From CAG-273 sp964618105 (GTDB taxonomy: Bacteria > Bacillota > Clostridia > TANB77 > CAG-508), in assembly GCA_964618105.1 (NCBI GenBank), contig CAZUAJ010000015.1, forward strand, positions 1 through 18,856: a DNA stretch of 18,856 nt, written 5' to 3'. Shown here piece by piece: positions 6,435-14,182 of the stretch; the stretch's first letter is position 1; every line of letters begins with the position of its first letter. The notes beneath the pieces were generated by a model that saw only the letters and a list, made by a program, of their open reading frames with translations, made no database searches and was not told the origin of the DNA. The translations under genes and the position numbers were made by a program.

Positions 6435-8366
6435 TTATCTTTTAATAACCAATTTATCAATTTTAGCATTTATGTATTTTTCTAATTTTTCCATAAATTC
6501 GTCTGAATTAATTTGTTTATTTGCAACCATTTCTAAGCCCTTTTCCCAACTTGCTGTTAATTTTGGATTTAACATATCTGGCATAGACATAAATACTATG
6601 TCATATATTTTTTCTCCTTTTTCAGTTGGAGTTATTATTTGTGTTTTGGTGTTGATTGCAATATAGCCTATTCTTTCTAGTTTTTTCATGATTTCTGCTC
6701 TTGTTGCACTTGTGCCAATTCCAGCACCTTTAATTTGTTCTCTTAGTTCTTCTTCTTCAATTAATTTTCCAGCATTTTCCATAGCAAGTATCATTGAACC
6801 AGAATTGTATCTGCTTGGTGGAGATGTTTCAGAAGTTTTTGTTTCAAAATTTAATACTTCTATTTGTTCTCCTTTTTTTAAATTTCTTAATATTTCTAAA
6901 TTATTCTGCTCTTCTGGTTGTTCTTCCATATTGACTGTATCTTTTTTAGGCTCATTTTTTGCTATTTCTAGGTAACCTAATTTTTCACATACCTTACCAC
7001 TTGCTGAAAATTGCTCGCTTTCTACTTCAATTGTAACAGCTATTTTGCTATATTCAGCTGGAGGGTAAAATATACTTAAAAATCTTTTTACTATTACTTT
7101 ATACATCTGCTTTTGTAAATCTGGCAAACTGTCAAAATTCTCAAAACCTTGTCCAGTTGGAATAATTGCATAGTGGTCTGTTATTTTACTGTCATTTACA
7201 TATTTGGTTTTTATTAAATTTGTAGAATATTTTTCATCTACCATTTTTTTTATATAACCTTGTATTTCTTCATCTTTAAACCCTTTAGCTAGACCATTTA
7301 GATTTTTTGAAATTACTTTTGCAACTGCTGTCGATAAAACTCTTGCATCTGTTCTAGGATATGTTACTAATTTTTTTTCATATAAATTTTGTATAATTTC
7401 TAGTGTTTGATCTGGTTTAATTTTAAATCTTTTAGTTGCTTCATTTTGTATTTCAGCTAAATTAAATAATAGTGGTGCATTTTCTTTTGTTTTTGTTTTT
7501 TTAACTTCTGTTATTACTGCATTTTTATCTTTCAACGATAAAATAAAATCTTTAGCTTCTTCTTCTTTTTTAAATCCATTTTCATTGTATAATTTAGGAG
7601 AATTCCACATTTTTGATTTTTCCGTAACCTTCCATTCGGCATTAAAAAAGGATTTTTCTTCTCCAAATGTTCCTACAATTCTATAATATGGTATTTTCAC
7701 AAAGTTTCTAATTTCTCTTTCTCTTTGAACCACCATTCCTAGCACACAAGTCATTACCCTTCCAACAGAAATAGATACTTTTTCTTCACCAATATCTTTT
7801 GCCATTCTTCTTCCATATATAATTGACAAAAGTCTTGAAAAATTAATTCCTATTAAATAGTCTTCTTTTGCTCTTAAATATGCAGAATCACATAAACTAT
7901 CATATTCGGATAAATCCTTAGCTTCTTTTATTCCTCTGTTTATTTCTTCTTCTGTTTGTGAATCTATCCATACTCTTTTTCTTTGTTTGTTTTTTACGCC
8001 AACTTGGTTTTCTACTAATCTATATATATATTCTCCTTCACGTCCAGAGTCAGTTGCAACATAAATACAGCCTACGTCTTCCCTTTGAAGTAGGCTTTTT
8101 ACAATATTAAATTGCTTTTCAACACTTGGTATTACTTCATATTTATATTCTTTTGGCATAAATGGAAGTGTGTCTAATCTCCAAAACTTTAAATTTTCAT
8201 CATATTTTTCTGGATAGCTCATTGTTACTAAATGACCTACACACCATGTAATAATCCAAGTATCTGATTCAATATAACCATCTTTTCTATTACCACCACA
8301 TTTTAGTACTTTTGAAAATTCAATAGCAACAGATGGCTTTTCTGTTATAAGCAAATTTTTTGCCAT
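6435..8366 (-). CDS. topB: DNA topoisomerase III (type IA)
   Basis: Single-strand-passing topoisomerase that relaxes negative supercoils and separates linked DNA molecules; 643 residues. The Toprim domain is N-terminal: Glu9 in TEKPS and the acidic motif TDSGREGE (105-112, Asp106), where the second Asp of the classical DxD is Gly, as I recall for many Gram-positive TopB proteins. The active-site tyrosine is Tyr336 in VTYPRTDAR. The type IA core continues to the end, and there is no C-terminal zinc-finger extension. The AAAGGG site precedes ATG by 7 bases, and the gene starts 15 bases after the DUF3298 gene, so the two are likely co-transcribed. Nothing nearby indicates a conjugative element, so it is probably a chromosomal housekeeping copy. 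Confidence 0.95.
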   Translation of the reverse strand: MAKNLLITEKPSVAIEFSKVLKCGGNRKDGYIESDTWIITWCVGHLVTMSYPEKYDENLKFWRLDTLPFMPKEYKYEVIPSVEKQFNIVKSLLQREDVGCIYVATDSGREGEYIYRLVENQVGVKNKQRKRVWIDSQTEEEINRGIKEAKDLSEYDSLCDSAYLRAKEDYLIGINFSRLLSIIYGRRMAKDIGEEKVSISVGRVMTCVLGMVVQREREIRNFVKIPYYRIVGTFGEEKSFFNAEWKVTEKSKMWNSPKLYNENGFKKEEEAKDFILSLKDKNAVITEVKKTKTKENAPLLFNLAEIQNEATKRFKIKPDQTLEIIQNLYEKKLVTYPRTDARVLSTAVAKVISKNLNGLAKGFKDEEIQGYIKKMVDEKYSTNLIKTKYVNDSKITDHYAIIPTGQGFENFDSLPDLQKQMYKVIVKRFLSIFYPPAEYSKIAVTIEVESEQFSASGKVCEKLGYLEIAKNEPKKDTVNMEEQPEEQNNLEILRNLKKGEQIEVLNFETKTSETSPPSRYNSGSMILAMENAGKLIEEEELREQIKGAGIGTSATRAEIMKKLERIGYIAINTKTQIITPTEKGEKIYDIVFMSMPDMLNPKLTASWEKGLEMVANKQINSDEFMEKLEKYINAKIDKLVIKR

Positions 8367-8381
8367 TTATGTTCCCTTTCA

Positions 8382-9221
8382 TTATTCATATAATATAATA
8401 TCCATTTCTGAAGTATAATTTTGATTACCATAAGCAAAAATTATATATAGTTCTCCATTGTTACTTAAAAAGAAATTTGAAATATTTGAAATTTTATATA
8501 TGTCACTTGATAAATCTCTATTATAAACTGTATAGCCTGATTTAACCAAAATTTCAGCTTCTTCTTGTGCTTTGCTTACTACTTGATTTATTTTGTTTTG
8601 ACATTCACTTTGAACTATGTTTTTATTTGCTAATATGTTTATAAAATCAACTTTTTCTCCTGTTTCTAAATTATAGTTATAAGTTTGAATTATTGCTCTT
8701 TGTGGATTATTTCCATTTTTAAATGTTGATTCTATTGCTACAGATAATATGTTATTATTTATACTTGCTATATAGTTTACATTATAAATTATTTTTTCTG
8801 TGTACTCATTTCTTACTATTTTTGATGCTTGGTTTGCAAAAACGGTTTGAGTTATTTTATTAAAACTTTTTGGCACATTTCCTTTTATATTTATAACTGG
8901 CAAATGAATATCTATTTCATATTTTTCATCTTGTTTTTGAACATCATAAGCTGAATAAACAATTTCTTTTGAAGAATCGGACTTTTGTATACCATTAGTG
9001 TCAAAAGCATCATTATTTAACAATTGATTTGTAAATAAATTTTTAAATTGATTTTTTATTTCTTCTTGTGTTTTTACTTTTGTTTCATCTTTTCCACTTA
9101 TTGTTGGGTCTTGAGTTATATTGTTTTGCTTTTCTACAAAAAATTGGGCATATATTCCTGCTATTAAAGCAAACACACAAAACGCACCAATTAGAATAAA
9201 TATAATTTTTTGATTTTTCAT
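8382..9221 (-). CDS. Membrane-anchored DUF3298 (RsiV-like) extracytoplasmic protein
   Basis: 279 residues. A short basic start and a hydrophobic segment (about 5-25, IIFILIGAFCVFALIAGIYA) form a membrane anchor or uncleaved signal, followed by a polar linker rich in Asn/Gln/Lys. Residues about 95-279 resemble the DUF4163/DUF3298 fold seen in RsiV-type anti-sigma factors and PdaC: 'VNYIASINNNILSVAIE', the TYNYNLETGEKVDF turn, and a C-terminal strand set. No sigma-binding cytoplasmic domain is present and no sigma factor gene is adjacent, so I do not call it an anti-sigma factor. It has a good AAGGAG site 7 bases before ATG and precedes topB by 15 bases. Its role is unknown, probably at the outer face of the membrane. 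Confidence 0.8.
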   Translation of the reverse strand: MKNQKIIFILIGAFCVFALIAGIYAQFFVEKQNNITQDPTISGKDETKVKTQEEIKNQFKNLFTNQLLNNDAFDTNGIQKSDSSKEIVYSAYDVQKQDEKYEIDIHLPVINIKGNVPKSFNKITQTVFANQASKIVRNEYTEKIIYNVNYIASINNNILSVAIESTFKNGNNPQRAIIQTYNYNLETGEKVDFINILANKNIVQSECQNKINQVVSKAQEEAEILVKSGYTVYNRDLSSDIYKISNISNFFLSNNGELYIIFAYGNQNYTSEMDIILYE

Positions 9222-9280
9222 GGTTGTTCTCCTTTTCTTTATATTAACTCATTTTACAGTAAAAATCTAGTCATTTAAAC

Positions 9281-9298
9281 AAATTTATATATAAATTT
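9281..9298. repeat. Perfect 18-bp AT palindrome in the divergent promoter region
   Basis: AAATTTATATATAAATTT is exactly self-complementary. It lies between the divergent DUF3298 gene (start 9221) and clpE (promoter 9342-9370), where an operator could sit. It consists only of A and T, so chance occurrence in this AT-rich genome is possible. Confidence 0.6.
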
Positions 9299-9341
9299 AT
9301 TTTTATAATCTCTATTTTATAGCATTTTGTAGCTATTTCCA

Positions 9342-9370
9342 TTGACTTATTTTGCAAATTAATGTATTAT
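9342..9370 (+). promoter_or_regulatory. Promoter of clpE-pgsA
   Basis: -35 TTGACT (9342-9347), a 17-base spacer and -10 TATTAT (9365-9370), each one base off consensus. The predicted start near 9377 rules out ATG 9352 as the initiation codon and supports ATG 9412. The -35 region overlaps a degenerate CtsR-like sequence (TTGACTTATTTTG). Confidence 0.65.
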
Positions 9371-9411
9371 ATATTGTGTATTTTTGTAAGAAATGGAGTT
9401 TATATAAATTT

Positions 9412-11727
9412 ATGGAACTATGTTCAATATGTGGGAAAAATCCTGCAGTTATATTTCTAAATAAAAAAGATGAAAATGGTAATTCTATATCTAAGGGGTA
9501 TTGCCTTGAATGTGCCCAAAAAAACGGAATTAACCCTTTAAAAAATTTAAGTGAAAAAGATATGAATAATATGACAAAACAAATTGAAAACATTGTGAGC
9601 AATTTAGCTGAAAATATGGATTTTGATTCTTTTTCTGAACAATTAGAAGATATGGATCCAGAAGATTTAGAAAAAATGGAGCAGGGCACTCCAATTTTTG
9701 GCGCAGCTATTCCATTAGGTTCAATTTTTTCAAATATGTTTGGCGAAAATCAAGAAGGAAATTCTGGTTCGTCTAATGAAAAAAAGAAAGTTAAAGTTGA
9801 AAAGAAAAAAGATAAACGCAAAAAGGCACTAGAAACTTATGGTACAAACCTAACTCAAAAAGCTAAAAATGGTCAATTAGATATGGTCATTGGTAGAGAT
9901 AAAGAAATTCAAAGAATGACTCAAATTTTGAATCGTCGTAGTAAAAACAATCCATGCTTAATTGGTGAACCAGGTGTTGGTAAAACAGCTATTGCTCAGG
10001 GCTTAGCAATTAGAATAGCAGCTGGTAATGTTCCTGCAAAATTATTAAATAAAGAAGTTTATTTATTAGATATGACAGCTGTAATTGCTGGAACACAGTT
10101 TAGAGGTCAATTTGAAGCTCGTATGAAATCTATTATAGAAGAATGTAAATCCCTAGGAAATATTATTTTAGTAATAGATGAAATTCATAATATAATTGGT
10201 GCTGGTGATGCTGAACATTCAATGAATGCAGCAAATATTTTAAAACCTTCACTTTCAAATGGTGAGCTTCAATTAATTGGTACGACTACTTTAAAAGAAT
10301 ACCGTAAATATATTGAAAAAGATAGCGCTTTAGAAAGAAGATTTCAACCAATTATAGTTGAAGAACCTTCTATTGCCGATTCTATTGGAATTTTGGAAGG
10401 TATAAAAAAATATTATGAAGATTATCATAAAGTTAGAATTTCAAATGATGTAATAAAACAATCTGTTATTATGTCTGAAAAATATATTCATGACAGATTT
10501 TTGCCAGACAAAGCAATTGATATTTTAGATGAAGCTTGTTCTAGAATTAACTTAACAAACAAAGAATTATATCAATTAGAAATTTTAAAAGGTCAATTAA
10601 AAGCTGTTCAAGAAGAAAAAGAAGAAGCTGCTCTTGCTGATTCAACTGAAGACTATAAAAAGGCTGCTGAATTAAAAGCTAAAGAATGTAGTTTGATAGA
10701 ACAAATAGATAGCTTAAATGAAAAAATGAAGCTTAAAAATTTAACAGTACAAGACATTGCTGAAGTTATTGAAAGTTGGACTAAAATTCCTGTTAAAAAA
10801 ATTACTGAGGCTGAAACTCAAAAATTGTTAAGTTTAGAAAATAATTTGCATAAAAGAGTAATTGGTCAAGAAGCTGCCGTTGAAGGTGTTGCAAGAGCTA
10901 TACGCCGCAATCGTGCAGGGTTAAAAAGCACCAAAAGACCACCATCATTTATTTTCGTTGGTCCAACAGGAGTTGGTAAAACCGAACTTGCAAAATCACT
11001 TGCTTATGAAATGTTTGGAAATGAAAATTCAATTATTCGTGTAGATATGTCCGAATATATGGAAAGTCATTCAACTTCAAAATTAATAGGCTCTCCTCCT
11101 GGCTATGTTGGTTATGATGATGCAGGTCAATTGACTGAAAAAGTAAAACGTAACCCCTATTCTATTGTTTTGCTAGATGAAATTGAAAAAGCACATCCAG
11201 ATGTATTTAATATATTATTACAAGTTTTAGATGATGGACGTTTAACAGATAGTCAAGGAAATACTATAAATTTTGAAAATACTATTATGATTATGACTTC
11301 AAATGCTGGTTCTAATCAAAACACAAATTCAATTGGTTTTGGTGGTTCAAGAATTAATCAAGATAAAGTTATGGATAGTTTAAAAGAAACTTTTAGACCT
11401 GAATTTTTAAATCGTGTGGATGAAATTGTTGTATTTGAGCAATTAACTCATGATCAATTATTGCAAATTGTAAATTTAATGCTTAAAGACACTCAAAATG
11501 TACTATCTGACAAAGACATAACATTAAAAATTACTGAAGATGCTAAAAAATTCTTACTTGAAAAAGGAACTGACATCAAATACGGAGCAAGACCACTAAG
11601 AAGGGCAATTCAAAGATATTTAGAAGACGAACTTTCAGATATGATATTGCGTACAGAATTATCAAATGGAAACAGTGTAATTGTTTCTTTAGAAGAAAAT
11701 AGTTTAAAATTTAATGTAGAAAAATAG
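9412..11727 (+). CDS. clpE: ClpE-type Hsp100 unfoldase with N-terminal zinc finger
   Basis: AAA+ unfoldase for ClpP, cytosolic; 771 residues from ATG 9412 (an upstream in-frame ATG at 9352 lies before the predicted transcription start). It lacks the ClpC-type N-terminal repeats. Instead it starts with a McsA-like zinc finger (Cys4/Cys7, Cys31/Cys34), an acidic linker (about 45-90) and a Lys-rich stretch. The first AAA+ module has GEPGVGKT (185-192) and Asp256-Glu257; a UVR-like coiled coil follows at about 385-445; the second module has GPTGVGKT (517-524) and Asp589-Glu590. An IGF ClpP-docking tripeptide is at 641-643. This layout matches ClpE, although it is longer than B. subtilis ClpE (699). 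The GGAG ribosome site is 13 bases from ATG, rather far. pgsA follows after 11 bases. Confidence 0.92.
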   Translation: MELCSICGKNPAVIFLNKKDENGNSISKGYCLECAQKNGINPLKNLSEKDMNNMTKQIENIVSNLAENMDFDSFSEQLEDMDPEDLEKMEQGTPIFGAAIPLGSIFSNMFGENQEGNSGSSNEKKKVKVEKKKDKRKKALETYGTNLTQKAKNGQLDMVIGRDKEIQRMTQILNRRSKNNPCLIGEPGVGKTAIAQGLAIRIAAGNVPAKLLNKEVYLLDMTAVIAGTQFRGQFEARMKSIIEECKSLGNIILVIDEIHNIIGAGDAEHSMNAANILKPSLSNGELQLIGTTTLKEYRKYIEKDSALERRFQPIIVEEPSIADSIGILEGIKKYYEDYHKVRISNDVIKQSVIMSEKYIHDRFLPDKAIDILDEACSRINLTNKELYQLEILKGQLKAVQEEKEEAALADSTEDYKKAAELKAKECSLIEQIDSLNEKMKLKNLTVQDIAEVIESWTKIPVKKITEAETQKLLSLENNLHKRVIGQEAAVEGVARAIRRNRAGLKSTKRPPSFIFVGPTGVGKTELAKSLAYEMFGNENSIIRVDMSEYMESHSTSKLIGSPPGYVGYDDAGQLTEKVKRNPYSIVLLDEIEKAHPDVFNILLQVLDDGRLTDSQGNTINFENTIMIMTSNAGSNQNTNSIGFGGSRINQDKVMDSLKETFRPEFLNRVDEIVVFEQLTHDQLLQIVNLMLKDTQNVLSDKDITLKITEDAKKFLLEKGTDIKYGARPLRRAIQRYLEDELSDMILRTELSNGNSVIVSLEENSLKFNVEK

Positions 11728-11738
11728 GAGATATTTTT

Positions 11739-12329
11739 ATGGCAAAACATATTCCAAATATATTAACAGTAGCAAGGTTCTTTTTAATACCTTTTATAAT
11801 TTATTTTATTGTAATAGACCAATATATTACAGCACTTATACTTTTAACAGTTTCTGGATTAACAGATATATTAGATGGTTGGATTGCAAGGAAATACAAT
11901 TTTATAACTAATTTTGGAAAATTAATAGACCCTTTAGCTGACAAATCAACTCAATTAGCAGTACTTTTAACAATTACTTTTAAGGGGGTTATTCCTTTTT
12001 GGATTATTATAGTAGTTGCATTAAAAGAAGCTGTTATGATAGCAGGAGCGTCTTTCCTTTATGGTAAAGAACTCGTGGTTTCTAGTAAATGGTACGGCAA
12101 ACTTGCAACAGTCTTATTTTATATAGCAATTGTGTGTTCATTTATAATTACTTCATGGAATAATGTTGCTGAGATACCTTCAAATTCAGTATCTCCTTTG
12201 CCACAATTTGATTTATGGATTTACTATTTAGCTCTAGCTACTACAATATTTTCACTTATTATGTATTATATTACATTTTACAAACAAGGATATTTGAAAA
12301 AAGAAAATTTAAAAATAGATGAGAAGTAA
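11739..12329 (+). CDS. pgsA: CDP-diacylglycerol--glycerol-3-phosphate 3-phosphatidyltransferase
   Basis: Membrane enzyme that joins CDP-diacylglycerol and glycerol-3-phosphate to make phosphatidylglycerophosphate, the precursor of phosphatidylglycerol and cardiolipin. At 196 residues it has normal length. The CDP-alcohol phosphatidyltransferase signature D-x2-DG-x2-AR-x8-G-x3-D-x3-D is complete: Asp43, Asp46-Gly47, Ala50-Arg51, Gly60, Asp64, Asp68. Several hydrophobic segments (about 10-42, 75-110, 120-140, 155-180) fit a multi-pass protein. Initiation follows AGGAG at 8-base spacing, 11 bases after clpE, so the two genes share a transcript. The final codons form the left arm of the terminator. 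Confidence 0.95.
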   Translation: MAKHIPNILTVARFFLIPFIIYFIVIDQYITALILLTVSGLTDILDGWIARKYNFITNFGKLIDPLADKSTQLAVLLTITFKGVIPFWIIIVVALKEAVMIAGASFLYGKELVVSSKWYGKLATVLFYIAIVCSFIITSWNNVAEIPSNSVSPLPQFDLWIYYLALATTIFSLIMYYITFYKQGYLKKENLKIDEK

Positions 12330-12343
12330 TCTCATCTATTTTT
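12311..12343. terminator. Bidirectional terminator between pgsA and the bofC-like gene
   Basis: A perfect 14-bp stem: AAAAATAGATGAGA (12311-12324) and TCTCATCTATTTTT (12330-12343), loop AGTAA. Each strand ends in a T-run, so it can stop transcription from both sides. The hairpin contains the pgsA stop codon and touches the stop codon of the convergent gene. Confidence 0.92.
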
Positions 12344-12912
12344 TACTCAAAGTCTTCTAATACGCTATTAAGTTGCATGTTTCCAATTGCCTCAATTCCT
12401 TGTTTTACTTTTTCCATATCCACTTCAGTCAAATACATTGTTTGAATTTCTGTATCTTTTTTTAATGTTATTTTTCCATTTTCATCTATTGTGTAAATAG
12501 CTAAAACCCCATTATGTTCTTTAATTAAGTAATGCTGATTGCAAAACCCACTTTCTTCTTTATATATGGTTATTTCATTTTTATCAAAACTATCTACTGT
12601 CCAGTCTTTGTAATAAGTTTCTACTTCTTCTTTACTTTTATTTACTAATTGCTCTGGTATTTCTTGACTTTCTTTTATTAAATGATCACAGCCTTTAAAA
12701 TACTTTTTTTGCAATACTTTTGCATTTGGTGATACCTTTTCTTCAATCATAGCTGTTTGAATTACATTTTCCGTATTTTTTTTCTCAGCCAGTTTTTTGT
12801 TATTTATTATATTAGTATTATCTGTATTATTTTTATTATATACTGAAATTCCTAATGCAACACCTAATAATAATAAAAATACAGCTAATACAACAATCCA
12901 TACTTTTCTCAT
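12343..12912 (-). CDS. BofC C-terminal-domain protein
   Basis: 189 residues: a membrane anchor or signal (about 4-24, VWIVVLAVFLLLLGVALGIS), a polar Asn/Lys linker to about 60, then a domain resembling the BofC C-terminal family. Recognisable features are the YFKGCDH strand (71-77), IPEQLVNKSKEEVETYYKDW, the GFCNQHYLI segment, and the end GIEAIGNMQLNSVLEDFE. In B. subtilis, BofC restrains the SpoIVB protease in the forespore space; here only the C-terminal domain is evident, so the same role is an inference. Cys75-x-His77 and Cys124-x2-His127 could form a disulfide or metal site. It is probably extracytoplasmic. It is convergent with pgsA and lies downstream of tsaC on the same strand, about 85 bases apart. 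Confidence 0.8.
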   Translation of the reverse strand: MRKVWIVVLAVFLLLLGVALGISVYNKNNTDNTNIINNKKLAEKKNTENVIQTAMIEEKVSPNAKVLQKKYFKGCDHLIKESQEIPEQLVNKSKEEVETYYKDWTVDSFDKNEITIYKEESGFCNQHYLIKEHNGVLAIYTIDENGKITLKKDTEIQTMYLTEVDMEKVKQGIEAIGNMQLNSVLEDFE

Positions 12913-12953
12913 ACTTTAATGTTCCTTTCAAAATTATTTAATATTAGTATGAG
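12908..12953 (-). promoter_or_regulatory. Inverted repeat enclosing the start codon and ribosome site of the bofC-like gene
   Basis: On the minus strand CTCATACT (12953-12946) can pair with AGTATGAG (12915-12908), which contains the ATG start codon; the loop holds the AAAGGAA ribosome site. An mRNA starting upstream could hide its start. Read on the plus strand, the same stem is followed by eight T, so it could alternatively be an antisense terminator. Confidence 0.4.
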
Positions 12954-12996
12954 TTTTTTTTGGAATTTTATTCATTTTTAATTAATAATAAATAAA

Positions 12997-14037
12997 TTAT
13001 AAAATTATATAGTTATATGCACAAGCACGAATTAATCTATTGGTAATAGCAAGTCCTAATCCTTCGTTTCCAACCCCTTCAATAATTATTAAATCAACAT
13101 TTTCTTTATCTGCTTTTCTTAAAAATGTAAATATGTTTTTAGCAACATCATCTAGTGAATTTCCCATATTCCATTTTTGCTTTGCAACATATTTATTAAA
13201 ATGTTCTTCTCTAGATAAGACTAAAACATTTTTATTTTGAATTGTTATTTCATTTATTTTATTTACCATTTTATTCTCATCTTTGCTATATACCATAACA
13301 CATTTTGTATTTGGTGCATAATGTTTATATTTCATTCCTGGTGATGAAACAATTTCATCTTTTTGAACTTGGCTTAAAACGTTTTTGTCTACGTTAACTT
13401 GATTTGCAACTTTTTTTAATTGCTCTTTTGTTATTTTTCCTGGTCTTAATATGTTAATGTTTTCACCTTCAACTTTAATAACAGTAGACTCTAAGCCTAT
13501 ATCTGCCATACCACCATCTAATATATAATCAACTTTTCCATCTAGTTCTTCTATAATATCTTCAACCTTTGTTCCGCTAGGCTTGCCAGACACATTTGCA
13601 CTTGGGGCTGCAATTGGTACACCTGATTTTTCTATTAATTCTTTTGCAATTATATTGCTAGGCATTCTAATTCCAACCGTGTCCAAATTTGCTGTTACAA
13701 CATTAGGTATTATTTTATTATTCTTACGTTTAAATATAATAGTTAATGGCCCCGGCCAAAAATTTTCTATTAATTTTCTTTCTAATTGTGTTATTTCTTC
13801 TACTATATTTTCCACCATTTTTATATTTGAAACATGCACAATTAAAGGGTTATCTTGAGCTCTACCCTTTGCTACAAATATTTTATTTACTGCATTTTCA
13901 TCTGTTGCATTTGCTCCTATTCCGTATACAGTTTCTGTTGGAAACAATACTAAGTTTCCATTTTTTATTTCTTCTGCTGCCTCAATTATTTCATTTTCCT
14001 TAATTTTATTTATTTGATTTGAATATTTTGATATCAT
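12997..14037 (-). CDS. tsaC: L-threonylcarbamoyladenylate synthase (Sua5/TsaC2 type)
   Basis: Makes threonylcarbamoyl-AMP from threonine, bicarbonate and ATP, the first step of the t6A37 tRNA modification. It is 346 residues, the two-domain Sua5/YwlC length rather than short TsaC. The YrdC domain (about 15-205) shows LFPTETVYGIGANA, the K-GRAQDNPLIVHV motif, the WPGPLT loop, VGIRMPSN, APSANVSGKPSGT and the ESTVI strand with LRPGKIT. After a linker containing SSPGMKYKHYAP, the C-terminal Sua5 domain occupies about 230-346. An AAGGA site lies about 9 bases before ATG. Its promoter overlaps the 3' remnant of comEC. Cytosolic and expected to be essential or near-essential in most bacteria. Confidence 0.95.
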   Translation of the reverse strand: MISKYSNQINKIKENEIIEAAEEIKNGNLVLFPTETVYGIGANATDENAVNKIFVAKGRAQDNPLIVHVSNIKMVENIVEEITQLERKLIENFWPGPLTIIFKRKNNKIIPNVVTANLDTVGIRMPSNIIAKELIEKSGVPIAAPSANVSGKPSGTKVEDIIEELDGKVDYILDGGMADIGLESTVIKVEGENINILRPGKITKEQLKKVANQVNVDKNVLSQVQKDEIVSSPGMKYKHYAPNTKCVMVYSKDENKMVNKINEITIQNKNVLVLSREEHFNKYVAKQKWNMGNSLDDVAKNIFTFLRKADKENVDLIIIEGVGNEGLGLAITNRLIRACAYNYIIL

Positions 14038-14066
14038 TTTTTTACTTCCTTAATGTTTTCCCATAT

Positions 14067-14094
14067 ATTATACTACTTTTCAGCTAATTTTCAA
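14067..14094 (-). promoter_or_regulatory. Promoter of tsaC
   Basis: -35 TTGAAA (14094-14089), a 16-base spacer and -10 TATAAT (14072-14067), 30 bases before the tsaC start codon. The -35 box overlaps the end of the frameshifted comEC tail, showing how closely the genes are packed. Confidence 0.7.
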
Positions 14095-14182
14095 TATTTA
14101 ATTTCTTTTTGATTTTTATATTATCATTTCTTATTACAATTGTTATTTCCCCACATAAATCTGTTCTATACACTTCACTACC
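14084..14182 (-). other. Out-of-frame C-terminal tail of comEC
   Basis: Downstream of the comEC stop, the +1 frame encodes 32 residues starting GSEVYRTDLCGEITIVI and ending at TAG (14086-14084). ComEC metallo-beta-lactamase domains normally continue after the GHPxxEVxERxKxL motif with a segment of this kind (V-Y-RTD-x2-G-x-I). Removing one base around 14183 (C on the minus strand) would join the frames as IKSL-GSEVYRTD. Confidence 0.85.

Noticed and set aside
9352..9411. N-terminal extension of clpE from ATG 9352
   Set aside because: It overlaps the spacer and -10 of the predicted promoter; the family starts at the zinc finger (MELCSIC).
9333..9689. Minus-strand frame opposite the start of clpE
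   Set aside because: It is antisense to the conserved zinc-finger region and has no ribosome site.
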